Shown here: positions 51,970 to 61,800 of the stretch, piece after piece | Layout of the letters: each line of letters opens with the position of its first letter | Numbering within the stretch: the stretch's first letter is position 1 | Source: Streptomyces sp. NBC_00704 | Lineage (GTDB): Bacteria > Actinomycetota > Actinomycetes > Streptomycetales > Streptomycetaceae | Length of the DNA stretch: 64,000 bases | Assembly (NCBI RefSeq): GCF_036226605.1 | Contig: NZ_CP109000.1 | Span: forward strand, 2,662,501-2,726,500 | Direction of reading: 5' to 3' | Notes under the pieces: generated by a model | Seen by the model: only the letters and a program-made list of their open reading frames with translations | What the model was told of the DNA's origin: nothing | Database searches by the model: none | Translations under genes and position numbers: made by a program

Positions 51970-53474
51970 ATGAACTGCAGACTCGTGAGCCCGGTCGCGA
52001 CCGGCTGCCTTCGCTGACCGGGCTGCGCTTCTGGGCGGCCCTTCTCGTAGTCCTCTACCACCTGTCCCGCAAGACGGGCGCCGTACCGTACGTCAGCGAC
52101 GTGGTCTGGTACGGCCGTAGCGGTGTGACCTTCTTCTTCGTCCTGTCGGGCGTCGTCCTGGCCTGGACGTACGACGGCGCCCGCGTCCCGGCGAAGGTCT
52201 TCCTGTGGCGGCGCTTCGCCCGGATCTGGCCGCTGCTCGCGGTCAGCGCCGCCCTGTCGGTCGCGGTGTGGTGCGTCATGGGCCTGCCCGTGTCGCTCGC
52301 CGCGCTCGGGGCGAACCTGCTGGCCGTGCACGCCTGGTTCCCGGACCCGGTGATGTACACCGGGGGCAACCCGGCGGCCTGGTCGCTCAGCGACGAGGCG
52401 TTCTTCTATCTGCTCTTCCCGGCGCTGCTGGCCCTGCTGGCGGGCCACCGCGCCCGCGTGTGGGTGTGGACGGCCGTCGCCGTGACCTGCGCCGCCCTGG
52501 TGCTGTGGCCGGCCCTGTCGGGCCTGTCGCCGACCACCCGCAGCTGGGCGCTCGACTATCTGCCGCTGACGCGTGCGCTGCAGTTCGTGCTGGGCGTGGT
52601 GGCCGGGCTGGCGCTCAAGCGCGGCTGGCGGCCACCGCTGCCGCTGTGGGCCGCCGCGGCGCTCGTCGTGGGCTGGCACCTGGCCCTGATCCCGTGGTCG
52701 CACGCGGTCCCCGACCCGCTCTGGTACAGCCCCTACACGGCCTCGCAGTGGCTGTCGGCCCCGATCTTCGCGGCGCTGATCTGCGCGGCGGCACGGGCCG
52801 ACCTCGACGGCCGGCGCACCGGGCTCGGCGGGGCCTGGATGATCAGGCTCGGACACTGGTCGTTCGCCTGGTACCTGCTCCACGAGATCGTGATCCGCGC
52901 CGCCGTCTTCACGTGGGGCAGGCCCGCCCCCGGCGGGGCGACGCTGCTGTTCTGGGCGGGCGTCCTGGCCGTCAGCCTGACCGCCGCGGCCGCCGCCTAC
53001 CACGGGGTGGAGCACCCGGCCGAGCGCCGCCTGCGCCGCGCCGGCCCGTCCGTCCCACGCGCCGGCGCGCCCGAGCCCCGGCCGGTCGCCGAGACGCGAT
53101 TAGCCGCCACGGCCGCGGCCTCCGTCCCCCCATGCGGGGGACGGAGGCCGCGGCCGTGTGCGTGCGGTACTCAGCCGCCGATGACCACGCGGCGGACGCC
53201 CTTCCAGGCCTCCGGGTCGGTGGTGCGGCGGCCGTCGACCAGGACGGTGACGTCCGGCAGGTCGGCCGGGGTCAGCGTGCGGTACTCGGCGTGGTCGGCC
53301 TGCAGGATCGCCGCGGTGACCTTCTCGCCCGCGTGCGGGGTGAGGCCGTGCGCGAGGAGCTCGGCGTCGGTGTACATCGGGTCCGAGACGAAGGGGACCG
53401 CGCCGCGCGCCTTGAGGGCCTCGACGGTCGGGAAGACGCCCGAGAACGCCGTCTCCTTCACGCCGCCGCGGTAG
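51970..53474 (+). pseudogene. Acyltransferase-3 (OafA-like), apparently frameshifted at both ends
   Basis: A membrane acyltransferase for sugar O-acylation: LTGLRFWAALLVVLYHLSRK at the N-terminus (with the catalytic His), VTFFFVLSGVVLAWTYDG, SLSDEAFFYLLFPALLALLA and about ten helices. The frame carrying the first helix (from 52014) has no ATG, GTG or TTG upstream; an ATG at 51970 with AAGGAAGG in front is 1 nt out of frame and hits a stop at 52015. The first usable start, GTG at 52101, would lose helix 1. At the 3' end the frame runs through a 23-bp terminator and 300 bp into the opposite gene, to 53474, while a TAG at 53101 sits one frame over. Either sequencing errors or real inactivation; a CTG start at 51975 is the alternative. 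Confidence 0.7.
53108..53158. terminator. Terminator between convergent acyltransferase and dehydrogenase genes
   Basis: Perfect 23-bp arms (53108-53130 with 53136-53158), 5-nt loop, no T-run. The acyltransferase should end before it. Confidence 0.85.
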
Positions 53475-54454
53475 GCGGCGCCCAGCACGAGCACGTTGAC
53501 GCCGGTCAGGTCGCCGTACGCGGCGGCCAGCAGGTCGACGGCGTACTCGGGCATCGCGGCGTTGGCCTCACGCGCGGAGCGCACGACGGTGGCGGCCGGG
53601 TCGTTCCACAGGTACATCCGCGGGTAGATCGGGATGCAGTGGCCGCCGACGGCGATGCCCGGCTGGTGGATGTGGCTGTAGGGCTGCGAGTTGCAGGCCT
53701 CGATGACCTTCTTGACGTCGATGCCGTTGCTGTCGGCGAAGCGCGCGAACTGGTTCGCCAGGCCGATGTTGACGTCGCGGTAGGTGGTCTCGGCGAGCTT
53801 GGCCAGCTCGGAGGCCTCGGCGGTGCCCAGGTCCCAGACGCCGTTCGGCTGCGGCAGGTCGTCTCGGGCGTCGAAGTCGAGGACGGCCTCGTAGAACTCG
53901 ACGCCGCGGGCAGCGGACGCCTCGTCGATGCCGCCGACCAGCTTGGGGTAGCGGCGCAGGTCGGAGAAGACCCGGCCGGTCAGGACGCGCTCCGGGGAGA
54001 AGACGAGGTGGAAGTCGTCGCCCGCGGTCAGGCCGGAGCCCTCCGCCAGCATCGGCGCCCAGCGGGTGCGGGTGGTGCCGACCGGGAGGGTCGTCTCGTA
54101 CGAGACCAGCGTGCCGGGCTTGAGGCCCTGCGCGATCGCCTTCGTCGCGGAGTCCATCCAGCCGAAGTCCGGGGTGCCCTCGGCGTCCACGAACAGCGGG
54201 ACGACCACGACGACGGCCTCGGACTCGGCGACCGCGGACGCGGTGTCGGTCGTCGCGCTCAGCAGCCCGGCGTCGACGGCCTGCTTCAGCTTGACGTCGA
54301 GGTCGTGCTCGCCGGGGAACGGCTCGACGCCGGCGTTGACCAGCTCGACGACCTTCTCGTTGACGTCCGCGCCGATGACCCGGTGGCCCTTGGAGGCGAA
54401 CTGCACGGCGAGCGGCAGGCCGATCTTGCCGAGTGCTACTACACAGATGTTCAT
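53171..54454 (-). CDS. UDP-sugar 6-dehydrogenase (WbpA/WecC type)
   Basis: 427 residues. The N-terminal NAD fold is VVALGKIGLPLAVQFASKGH (GxGxxG as ALGKIG), with TLVSYETTLPVGTTRTRWAP, DFHLVFSPERVLTGRVFSDL and the catalytic Cys in VGGHCIPIYPRMYL near residue 265. Two NAD-dependent oxidations convert the C6 hydroxyl of UDP-GlcNAc or UDP-ManNAc to a carboxylate. The GGHCIPIYP form and neighbours favour UDP-HexNAc over UDP-glucose. It is the last gene of a minus-strand operon with a GT2, a MocA-type dehydrogenase and an aminotransferase. Confidence 0.92.
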   Translation of the reverse strand: MNICVVALGKIGLPLAVQFASKGHRVIGADVNEKVVELVNAGVEPFPGEHDLDVKLKQAVDAGLLSATTDTASAVAESEAVVVVVPLFVDAEGTPDFGWMDSATKAIAQGLKPGTLVSYETTLPVGTTRTRWAPMLAEGSGLTAGDDFHLVFSPERVLTGRVFSDLRRYPKLVGGIDEASAARGVEFYEAVLDFDARDDLPQPNGVWDLGTAEASELAKLAETTYRDVNIGLANQFARFADSNGIDVKKVIEACNSQPYSHIHQPGIAVGGHCIPIYPRMYLWNDPAATVVRSAREANAAMPEYAVDLLAAAYGDLTGVNVLVLGAAYRGGVKETAFSGVFPTVEALKARGAVPFVSDPMYTDAELLAHGLTPHAGEKVTAAILQADHAEYRTLTPADLPDVTVLVDGRRTTDPEAWKGVRRVVIGG

Positions 54455-54463
54455 GGAGGGTCG

Positions 54464-56170
54464 CTACTTCCTTTTGGAACCGGTCGGCTTCTTGAGACCG
54501 GCGGACTTCAACTTTCTGACGCCGGCCGCCCTGACGCGGACGGCCAGGGACTTCAGCTTCCGGACGAAAGCTGTCAGCGCGCTGATGACCAGAGCGCTCT
54601 TGGGCGGGAACATCCGAGCCGTGTCGACGACGACACGCCCCTTGTCGTTGACGATGGCCGACGCCCGGTAGGGGTCCCCCTCCCGGCCCCACCGGCGGGC
54701 CAGCGGCATGGGCAGGTCGGTGCCCCGCACGGGGACCTCGTACGTGGCGCCGGCCACGTCCAGGTACACCCGCACACCGCGCTTGGCGGTGACGTACTCC
54801 AGCGGGACGCGGGCGTGCAGCACGGTGGCCGCGCCGTCCTCGGCGGGCTTCACCGCCTGCTCGCCCACGGGCGCCGGGGTCTTGTGGTTCGGCTTCAGCT
54901 TGCGGGCGCCGTTCTTGTCGGCGGACTTGGGCATGGCCCCCTGGGCGAGCCGCAGGCTCACGCCGTCGGCCACGCCGGCCAGGGGCACCCGCACGGACGC
55001 CGTGTAGGCGAGGCCGTCGCCCTGCTGCTCCCACTCTGAGGCCAGCAGCCGGACGCCCGGGGCGAGGTGGGCGGCGACCGAGTCGCCGTCGAGCACCTCG
55101 TAGACACGGTCGGCGAGGCCGATGCGCGGGTCCCGGAAGCCGGCGTAGCGCGCGTACGTGCGGTCGTCCTCGACCACGAACGTGACGCCGTCGCGGGGCT
55201 CCGAGACGATCGCCTCGCACAGCTCGTCGACCGCGCCGGCCTGGGCCAGGGCGATGCGCACCCGCCGCCTGACGTCCATGGCCTCGCGGATGCCGTCGGT
55301 GAAGTAGGCGTCCGCGAGCCGCGCTATGCCCGCGCAGATCCTCTCGCGCAACGCGCGGTCCAGGGCCGGGAAGTCGTCCTGGACGAGCTTGGCCAGCTCC
55401 CAGGTGAAGTGCCGGCGCAGCAGGGCGTCGCGCTGCGGGCCCGCCTCGATGAGACCGGCCGCGAAGTTCATCATCTCGGCGGTGCACTCGAGCCGGGAGA
55501 GGTGGTCGGCGCGGTAGGTGATGTTGCTGGCGTCGCCGCGCTTGACCGCGTAGTAGCAGGTGTAGTCGGCCACCACCGAGATCTTGCGGGCCCGCACGAG
55601 CGCCTCGATGGTGAACGGCTGGTCGCTGCCCACCGCCATGTGCTCGGGGAAGCGCAGCTTGTGCTTCTCCACCAGCTCGCGGCGGAACAGCTTGGTGTTG
55701 GCCAGGGTGAACGGCACCCCCGGCTCGTCCAGCGGAACGTCCCGGTTGCCGTGCTGGTACAGCGCCTGGTGGACGTAGCGCCCGTTGGTGCCGACCATCT
55801 TGCCGACGACCACGTCCGAGTCGTGCTTGTCGGCGTACCTCACCATGCGCTCCAACGCCTCCTCGCCGAGGTAGTCGTCGGAGCCGATGAAGTACACGTA
55901 CCGGCCGGTCGCCACCTCCAGCGCCCGGTTGCTGGGCGCGGCGGGGCCGCCGGAGTTGGGCTGGTGGATCACCTTGACGGTGTCCGGGTACAGGGCCGCG
56001 AACCGGTCGAGTTCGCGGCCGCTGTCGTCGGTGGAGCCGTCGTCGACGGCGACGATCTCCAGCCGCTCGCGTCCGATGGTCTGCCCGACCAGGGAGTTCA
56101 GGCACTCCGTCAGGTACGGCATCGTGTTGTACACCGCCACGACGACGCTGACGTCAGGCGCAGCACTCAT
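54464..56170 (-). CDS. Family 2 glycosyltransferase with C-terminal extension
   Basis: 568 residues. GT-A domain: VSVVVAVYNTMPYLTECLNS, LEIVAVDDGSTDDSGRELDR, the metal-binding YFIGSDDYLGEEALER near residue 97, and VGSDQPFTIEALVRARKISV. From ~residue 340 a beta-rich domain (VRVYLDVAGATYEVPVRGTD) and a basic Lys/Pro tail (RKLKSAGLKKPTGSKRK) follow, as in teichoic acid GT2s of TarS type that use C-terminal modules for oligomerisation. It is related to the GT2 at 29029-30255. It lies 9 bp upstream of the dehydrogenase gene. Confidence 0.87.
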   Translation of the reverse strand: MSAAPDVSVVVAVYNTMPYLTECLNSLVGQTIGRERLEIVAVDDGSTDDSGRELDRFAALYPDTVKVIHQPNSGGPAAPSNRALEVATGRYVYFIGSDDYLGEEALERMVRYADKHDSDVVVGKMVGTNGRYVHQALYQHGNRDVPLDEPGVPFTLANTKLFRRELVEKHKLRFPEHMAVGSDQPFTIEALVRARKISVVADYTCYYAVKRGDASNITYRADHLSRLECTAEMMNFAAGLIEAGPQRDALLRRHFTWELAKLVQDDFPALDRALRERICAGIARLADAYFTDGIREAMDVRRRVRIALAQAGAVDELCEAIVSEPRDGVTFVVEDDRTYARYAGFRDPRIGLADRVYEVLDGDSVAAHLAPGVRLLASEWEQQGDGLAYTASVRVPLAGVADGVSLRLAQGAMPKSADKNGARKLKPNHKTPAPVGEQAVKPAEDGAATVLHARVPLEYVTAKRGVRVYLDVAGATYEVPVRGTDLPMPLARRWGREGDPYRASAIVNDKGRVVVDTARMFPPKSALVISALTAFVRKLKSLAVRVRAAGVRKLKSAGLKKPTGSKRK

Positions 56171-56278
56171 GCTCGGGCTCCTGGTCTCCGCCGGCCGGGC
56201 CGGCTTGGTCCTGCGGGGAAAGTCTCACAGAACGTAGGAGTCCCGCCGAGCACGCACCGTTCCCCCGATGTGTGATGC

Positions 56279-57304
56279 TCAGCTGCCATGGACGGCCAGG
56301 TCCTCCACCGGAAGCGTAACGCTGGTGTTGTTCGTGGCCGATTCCAGGAGCGCCGCGGCCACCTCGACGGTGCGCATGCCCTGGCGCAGGGTGCAGATGT
56401 CGACGGGCTTGCCGAGGACCGCGTCGCGGAAGAGCTCGTGCTCGACCTGGAGCGGCTCGCGCTTCGGGATCGCGTAGCGGATCATGTCGCCCTCGGACAC
56501 GCCGCGGAAGGCCTGGAGGGCCTCCCACTCGGTGGTGACCGCCGCGTTGGAGTGGAACGTGAGGTCGGCGGTGAGGGTGTCGGCGATGAAGCAGCCGCGC
56601 TCGCCGGTGACCGAGGTGAACCGCTCCTTGAGCGGGCTCAGCCAGTTCACCAGGTGGTTGACCATGGTGCCGTCGTCGAGGCGGCCCACCGCGGAGACCA
56701 TGTCCTCGTGCTCACGGCCGCTCTTGGAGACGGTGTGCGCGGCGATGGACACGTACTGACGCCCGGTCACCCAGCCGGTCAGGTCGATGTCGTGCGTGGC
56801 GAGGTCCTTGACGACGCCGACGTCCGCGATGCGGTGCGGGAAGGGACCCTGGCGGCGGGTGACGACCTGGTAGACGTCGCCCAGCTCGCCGGCCTCCAGC
56901 CGGGCGCGCAGCGACATCAGCGCCGGGTTGCAGCGCTCGATGTGACCGACGCCGGCCACGAGCCCCTTGGACTCGAACGCCTCGACGAGCCGGCGGGCGC
57001 CCTCCACGGACTCCGCGACCGGCTTCTCGATGAGCGCGCAGACGCCGGCGTCGGCGAGCGCCAGACCGACCTCTTCGTGCAGGTGCGTCGGGCAGGCCAC
57101 CACGGCGTAGTCCACGCCGAGGGCGATCAGCTCCTCGACGGTGTCCAGGATCGGCACGCCCTGGGCGGCGCCGAACTTGTCCCCCATCGGGTCGACGACG
57201 CCGACGAGGTCGACGGCGTCCAGACCCGACAGGACACGGGCGTGGTGACGCCCCATGGAACCGAGGCCGACGAGTCCCGCTCGCAGCGACTTCCCGGTGC
57301 TCAC
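56279..57304 (-). CDS. Gfo/Idh/MocA family oxidoreductase (WbpB-like)
   Basis: 341 residues, GTG start overlapping the aminotransferase stop by 4 bp. NAD-binding LRAGLVGLGSMGRHHARVLS at the N-terminus, the EKP motif in CALIEKPVAESVEGA near residue 95, and the DLATHDIDLTGWV segment with the catalytic His. In the WbpB step the 3-hydroxyl of UDP-GlcNAcA is oxidised to the 3-keto sugar, which the coupled aminotransferase then aminates. The tight overlap with that aminotransferase matches the known WbpB-WbpE coupling. Confidence 0.88.
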   Translation of the reverse strand: MSTGKSLRAGLVGLGSMGRHHARVLSGLDAVDLVGVVDPMGDKFGAAQGVPILDTVEELIALGVDYAVVACPTHLHEEVGLALADAGVCALIEKPVAESVEGARRLVEAFESKGLVAGVGHIERCNPALMSLRARLEAGELGDVYQVVTRRQGPFPHRIADVGVVKDLATHDIDLTGWVTGRQYVSIAAHTVSKSGREHEDMVSAVGRLDDGTMVNHLVNWLSPLKERFTSVTGERGCFIADTLTADLTFHSNAAVTTEWEALQAFRGVSEGDMIRYAIPKREPLQVEHELFRDAVLGKPVDICTLRQGMRTVEVAAALLESATNNTSVTLPVEDLAVHGS

Positions 57305-58416
57305 AGCTGCTCCCCCAGAGCATTGACGGCGGTGACGATCCGCTCCAGGTCCTGCGTGGACAGGGCCGGGTGGACGGGCAGGGAGACGACCTCGGCGGCC
57401 GCCCGGTCCGTCTCGGGCAGGTCCCAGGTGCGGCCCGCCTTCTGGTCCGGCTCCCAGTACGGCTTCAGCCGGTGGATGGGGGTCGGGTAGTACACGGCGT
57501 TGCCGATGCCGGCCTCGGTGAGCCGGGCCATGGCGGCGTCGCGGTCGCCCTGGATGCGGACCGTGTACTGGTGGAAGATGTGCCGGGCGCCGTCGGCGGT
57601 CTTCGGCGTGATCACGTTCGGCGCCGTGATGTGCTCGCTGAGGTAGGCGGCGTTGGCGATGCGCTGCTCGGTCCAGCCGTCCAGCTTGCGGCGCTGCACG
57701 CGGCCGATGGCGGCCGAGACGTCCGTCATGCGCACGTTGGCGCCGACGATCTCGTTGGCGTAGCGCTTCTCCATGCCCTGGTTGCGCAGCAGGCGCAGGG
57801 TCCGCGCGGTCTCCGCGTCACCCGTGGAGATCATGCCGCCCTCGAGGCTGTGCATGTTCTTCGTCGGGTAGAAGCTGAACGTGCCGACCGCGCCGAAGGC
57901 GCCGACGGGGGTGCCGTTCAGCGCGGCCGCGTGGGCCTGGCAGGCGTCCTCGACGACGGCGAGTCCGTGCTGCCCGGCGATCGCCATGATCTTGTCCATG
58001 GCGGCCGGGTGACCGTACAGGTGCACCGGCATGATCGCGGCGGTGCGCGGCGACAGGGCGGCCTCGACCGCGGCCGGGTCCAGGCAGTACGTCTCCGGGT
58101 CGACGTCGGCGAAGACGACGTCCGCGCCGACGAGCCGCACCGCGTTGGCGGAGGCGGCGAAGGAGAACGACGGCACGATGACCTCGTCGCCCGGGCCGAG
58201 GCCGAGGGCGAGGAGCGACAGGTGCAGCGCTGAGGTGCCGGAGTTGACCGCGACGCAGTGACGTCCCTCGACGAGCTCCGAGAACTCCTCCTCGAAGGCG
58301 GCCACCTCGGGCCCCTGGACGACCATGCCGCTGCGCAGCACGCGCACGGCGGCTTCGATCTCCTCCTCGCCGATCACTGGTTTGGCGGCCGGTATGAACT
58401 CATGGGCGTCGGTCAT
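57301..58416 (-). CDS. DegT/DnrJ/EryC1 family aminotransferase (WbpE-like)
   Basis: 371 residues from the ATG at 58416 (GGAGG 8 nt upstream). A PLP enzyme: HCVAVNSGTSALHLSLLALG, DEVIVPSFSFAASANAVRLV, LAVVEDACQAHAAALNGTPV and the PLP lysine in FSFYPTKNMHSLEGGMIS near residue 185. WbpE transfers an amino group from glutamate to C3 of the UDP-3-keto-uronate, giving UDP-GlcNAc(3NH2)A. It is the first gene of the operon. Confidence 0.92.
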   Translation of the reverse strand: MTDAHEFIPAAKPVIGEEEIEAAVRVLRSGMVVQGPEVAAFEEEFSELVEGRHCVAVNSGTSALHLSLLALGLGPGDEVIVPSFSFAASANAVRLVGADVVFADVDPETYCLDPAAVEAALSPRTAAIMPVHLYGHPAAMDKIMAIAGQHGLAVVEDACQAHAAALNGTPVGAFGAVGTFSFYPTKNMHSLEGGMISTGDAETARTLRLLRNQGMEKRYANEIVGANVRMTDVSAAIGRVQRRKLDGWTEQRIANAAYLSEHITAPNVITPKTADGARHIFHQYTVRIQGDRDAAMARLTEAGIGNAVYYPTPIHRLKPYWEPDQKAGRTWDLPETDRAAAEVVSLPVHPALSTQDLERIVTAVNALGEQL

Positions 58417-58814
58417 CGACATCCCCTCCTCTACGGCGACCTCGAAGGCGCACCACGTCATGCATGGTCGGGAAGGGACCGTGTCGATGCACAGCACGGC
58501 CGCATCCCTGGTTGTCCGCCGGCGCCTGTGGGCGGGCGGACGGCTTGTACACAGGACCCCGCCCCGTGAGGGTTCCTCGCGGGAAGTCAGCCGTGTCCGG
58601 ACCGGAGGACCGGATGTGCTCATCGGCTGTGGTCACGGTGTGCATGTCTTTGGCCACCGAGACCAGAGTGCACGTTACCAGCCTGGAGACGACGAACTTG
58701 CCCAGGGTCATCACCCCGAAACCCATGGCGCGGGTGCGCTCTCTCACAAGAGAGACACAGAGTAACTCCATGGTGAACGCACGGCGACGCAGGCACGGGG
58801 GGCGGGCGAAACGC
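58417..58814. promoter_or_regulatory. Upstream region of the aminotransferase operon
   Basis: About 400 bp without a credible gene between rne and the sugar operon. It holds a 6-bp inverted repeat CTCTCT-caca-AGAGAG (58739-58754), and the operon promoter must be here. An ORF starting near 58770 (MELLCVSLVRERTRAMGFG) is short and has no recognisable features. Confidence 0.4.
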
Positions 58815-58851
58815 CGGTGCGGGCGCCCGGATGCTCCGGACGCCCGCACCG
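58815..58851 (-). terminator. rne terminator
   Basis: 17-bp arms with one mismatch (58815-58831 with 58835-58851), 3-nt loop, 21 nt past the rne stop. Confidence 0.75.
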
Positions 58852-58872
58852 TGTCTGTCCGCGCCGGGCGGG

Positions 58873-61800
58873 TCAGTCCTCCGTCGAGGCCGTGACGGAC
58901 GGCACACTCTGCTCGGCCGCCACGGTCTTCTTCGACACCGACTTGGCCGCCTTCTTGGCCGTCGTCTTCTTGGCGGCGGTCTTCTTCGCGGCCGTCGTCT
59001 TGGCCGCCGCCGTCTTCTTGGTGGCGGCCTTCTTCGCCGTGGCCTTCTTCGCCGTCTTGCGGGCGGCCGTCTTCTTCGCCGGAGCCGCCTCGTCGTCGGC
59101 GGGCGCGGCGGCCCCCTCGGACGTGGCCTCGGCCGCGCCCTCGGTCACGGACCCGGCCGTGGCCTCCGCCGCGACCGACGGGACGACCACGACGGCCGTC
59201 TCCTCGGAGGCGGTCGGCGCGGTGGCCTTGCGCACGGCGCGGCGCCGCGGGCGGGCCGGGGCCGCGCTCTCGGCGACGGGCTCGGCGGCCTGGCCGGCCT
59301 CCGGCTGCTCGACCGGGGCGGCCTCGGCGGCCGGGGCCGGGGCCGGGGCGGCCGGGGTCTCGGCGACCGTGACCACGGCGGCCTCGGCGCCGGCGGGCGA
59401 TCCGGCCGGCGCGGACACCTTGCGGGTGGCGCGGCGGCGCGTACGGCCCTTGGGCGCGGCCTCCTCGACGGCCGGCGCGCCGGCGGCGGACGCCTCGACG
59501 ACCGGGTCCTCGACGGCGGCCGGCTCCGTGTGCGCGGTGGCCGTAGCGGCCGGCTGCACCGGACGCTCGGTCTCCGCCTCGACGGTGACGTCCTGCGCGG
59601 TGGGCGCCTCGACGGTCTCCTCCGCGGTCCCGGCCGACAGCTCCGAGACGAACGCCTCGGAGCCGCCCGCGCGGCGCGACCCGCCCCGCGGCGCACCCGC
59701 GGGAGCGGACGCCCGGCGGCTCGACCGACGCCGGCCCCGGCCGCGCGTGGCGGCGGCCTCAGCCTCGGCGACGCTGCTGTACAGCTCCTCGTCCACGGCG
59801 AAGTCGGGGGCGGCGAGCGCGACCGGCTCGGCCACCTCGGCGGCGACCTCGGCCTCGCTCTCCGTCTCCGGCTCGGCGTCCGCGTACGGCTCGGCGGTCT
59901 CGGCCGCCGCCGTCTCGTGCTCGTGCTCGTGGTCGTGGCCCTGTCCGTCGCCGCCGCGGCCGCGCTTCTTGCGCTTGCCGCCGCCGCCGGCGGACGTCGG
60001 CTGCTCCATGTGGACGATGACGCCGCGGCCGTTGCAGTGCACACAGGTCTCGGAGAACGACTCCAGCAGGCCCTGGCCGACCCGTTTGCGGGTCATCTGC
60101 ACCAGGCCCAGCGAGGTGACCTCGGCGACCTGGTGCTTGGTGCGGTCGCGGCCCAGGCACTCCAGCAGACGCCGCAGCACCAGGTCCCGGTTGGACTCCA
60201 GCACCATGTCGATGAAGTCGATCACGATGATGCCGCCGAGGTCGCGCAGCCGCAGCTGGCGCACGATCTCCTCGGCCGCCTCCAGGTTGTTCCTGGTGAC
60301 CGTCTCCTCGAGGTTGCCGCCCTGCCCGGTGAACTTGCCGGTGTTGACGTCGACCACGACCATGGCCTCGGTCCGGTCGATCACCAGCGAGCCGCCGCTG
60401 GGCAGCCAGACCTTGCGGTCCAGCGCCTTGGCGAGCTGCTCGTCGATCCGGTAGGTGGCGAAGACGTCGACCTCGGAGGTCCACTTCGACAGCCGTCCCG
60501 CGAGATCGGGGGCGACGTGCGAGACGTAGCCGTGGATCGTCGACCAGGCCTCGTCACCGCTGACGATGACCTTCGTGAAGTCCTCGTTGAAGATGTCGCG
60601 CACGACCCGGACGGTCATGTCCGGCTCGCCGTACAGCAGCGTCGGCGCGTTGGAGCCGCCGCCGTTCTTCGCCTTCTTCTGGATGTCCTCCCACTGGCCC
60701 TGAAGCCGCTCGACGTCACGGCGCAGCTCGTCCTCGCTCGCGCCCTCGGCGGCGGTGCGCACGATGACGCCCGCGTCCTCGGGGACGATCTTCTTGAGGA
60801 TCGTCTTGAGGCGGGCCCGCTCGGTGTCGGGCAGCTTGCGGCTGATGCCGGTCATCGAGCCCTCGGGCACGTACACGAGGTAGCGGCCCGGGAGGGAGAC
60901 CTGGCTGGTCAGACGGGCGCCCTTGTGGCCGATCGGGTCCTTCGTCACCTGGACGAGGACGGACTGGCCCGACTTCAGGGCGGCCTCGATGCGGCGCGGC
61001 CCGTTGGCCATGCCGAGCGCCTCGAAGTTCACCTCGCCGGCGTAGAGGACGGCGTTGCGCCCCTTGCCGATGTCGATGAAGGCGGCCTCCATCGACGGCA
61101 GGACGTTCTGCACCTTGCCCAGGTACACGTTGCCGACGTACGAGGTGGCCTGCTCCTTGTTGACGTAGTGCTCGACGAGCACGTTGTCTTCCAGGACGCC
61201 GATCTGGGTGCGCTCGCCGCTCTGGCGGACGACCATCACCCGCTCGACGGCCTCGCGGCGGGCCAGGAACTCGGCCTCGGTGATGATCGGGACGCGTCGG
61301 CGGCCCTGCTCACGGCCTTCCCGGCGGCGCTGCTTCTTGGCCTCCAGGCGGGTCGAGCCCTTGATGGACTGCACCTCGTCGGACGGCTCGAAGGACTTGC
61401 GCGGCTCGCGGACCTTGACGACCGTGCGCTCGGGGTCCCCGTCGACGGGCTCGACCGCCTCGGTGGAGGCGTCCCCGGCGCGGCGGCGACGGCGGCGGCG
61501 ACGACGGCTGCCGGCGGTGGAACCGCCCGCGTCCTCGTCGTCCGCGTGCTCGTCCTCGGCGTCGTCCTGCTCGGCGGCGTCCTCGGTGTCCCGGGCGCTG
61601 TGCCCGGCGGCGTCGTCGGAGTCGGCGTCGCCGGACTCGCCCTCGCCGTCGGCGGCGTCGCCCCGGCGGCGGCGGCGGCCGCCGCGGCGGCGACGGCGGC
61701 GCGAACCGGTCTCCTCGCCGTCGTCGTCACCGTCGGCGAAGTCCTCGGCGGCCTCGTCGGCCTCCTCCGGCTCGCTGTCCGGCTCGTCCTCGGCGACGGG

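Noticed and set aside
58400..58849. Minus-strand 149-residue ORF upstream of the aminotransferase
   Set aside because: It overlaps the operon promoter and the rne terminator, with mixed composition and no recognisable domain.
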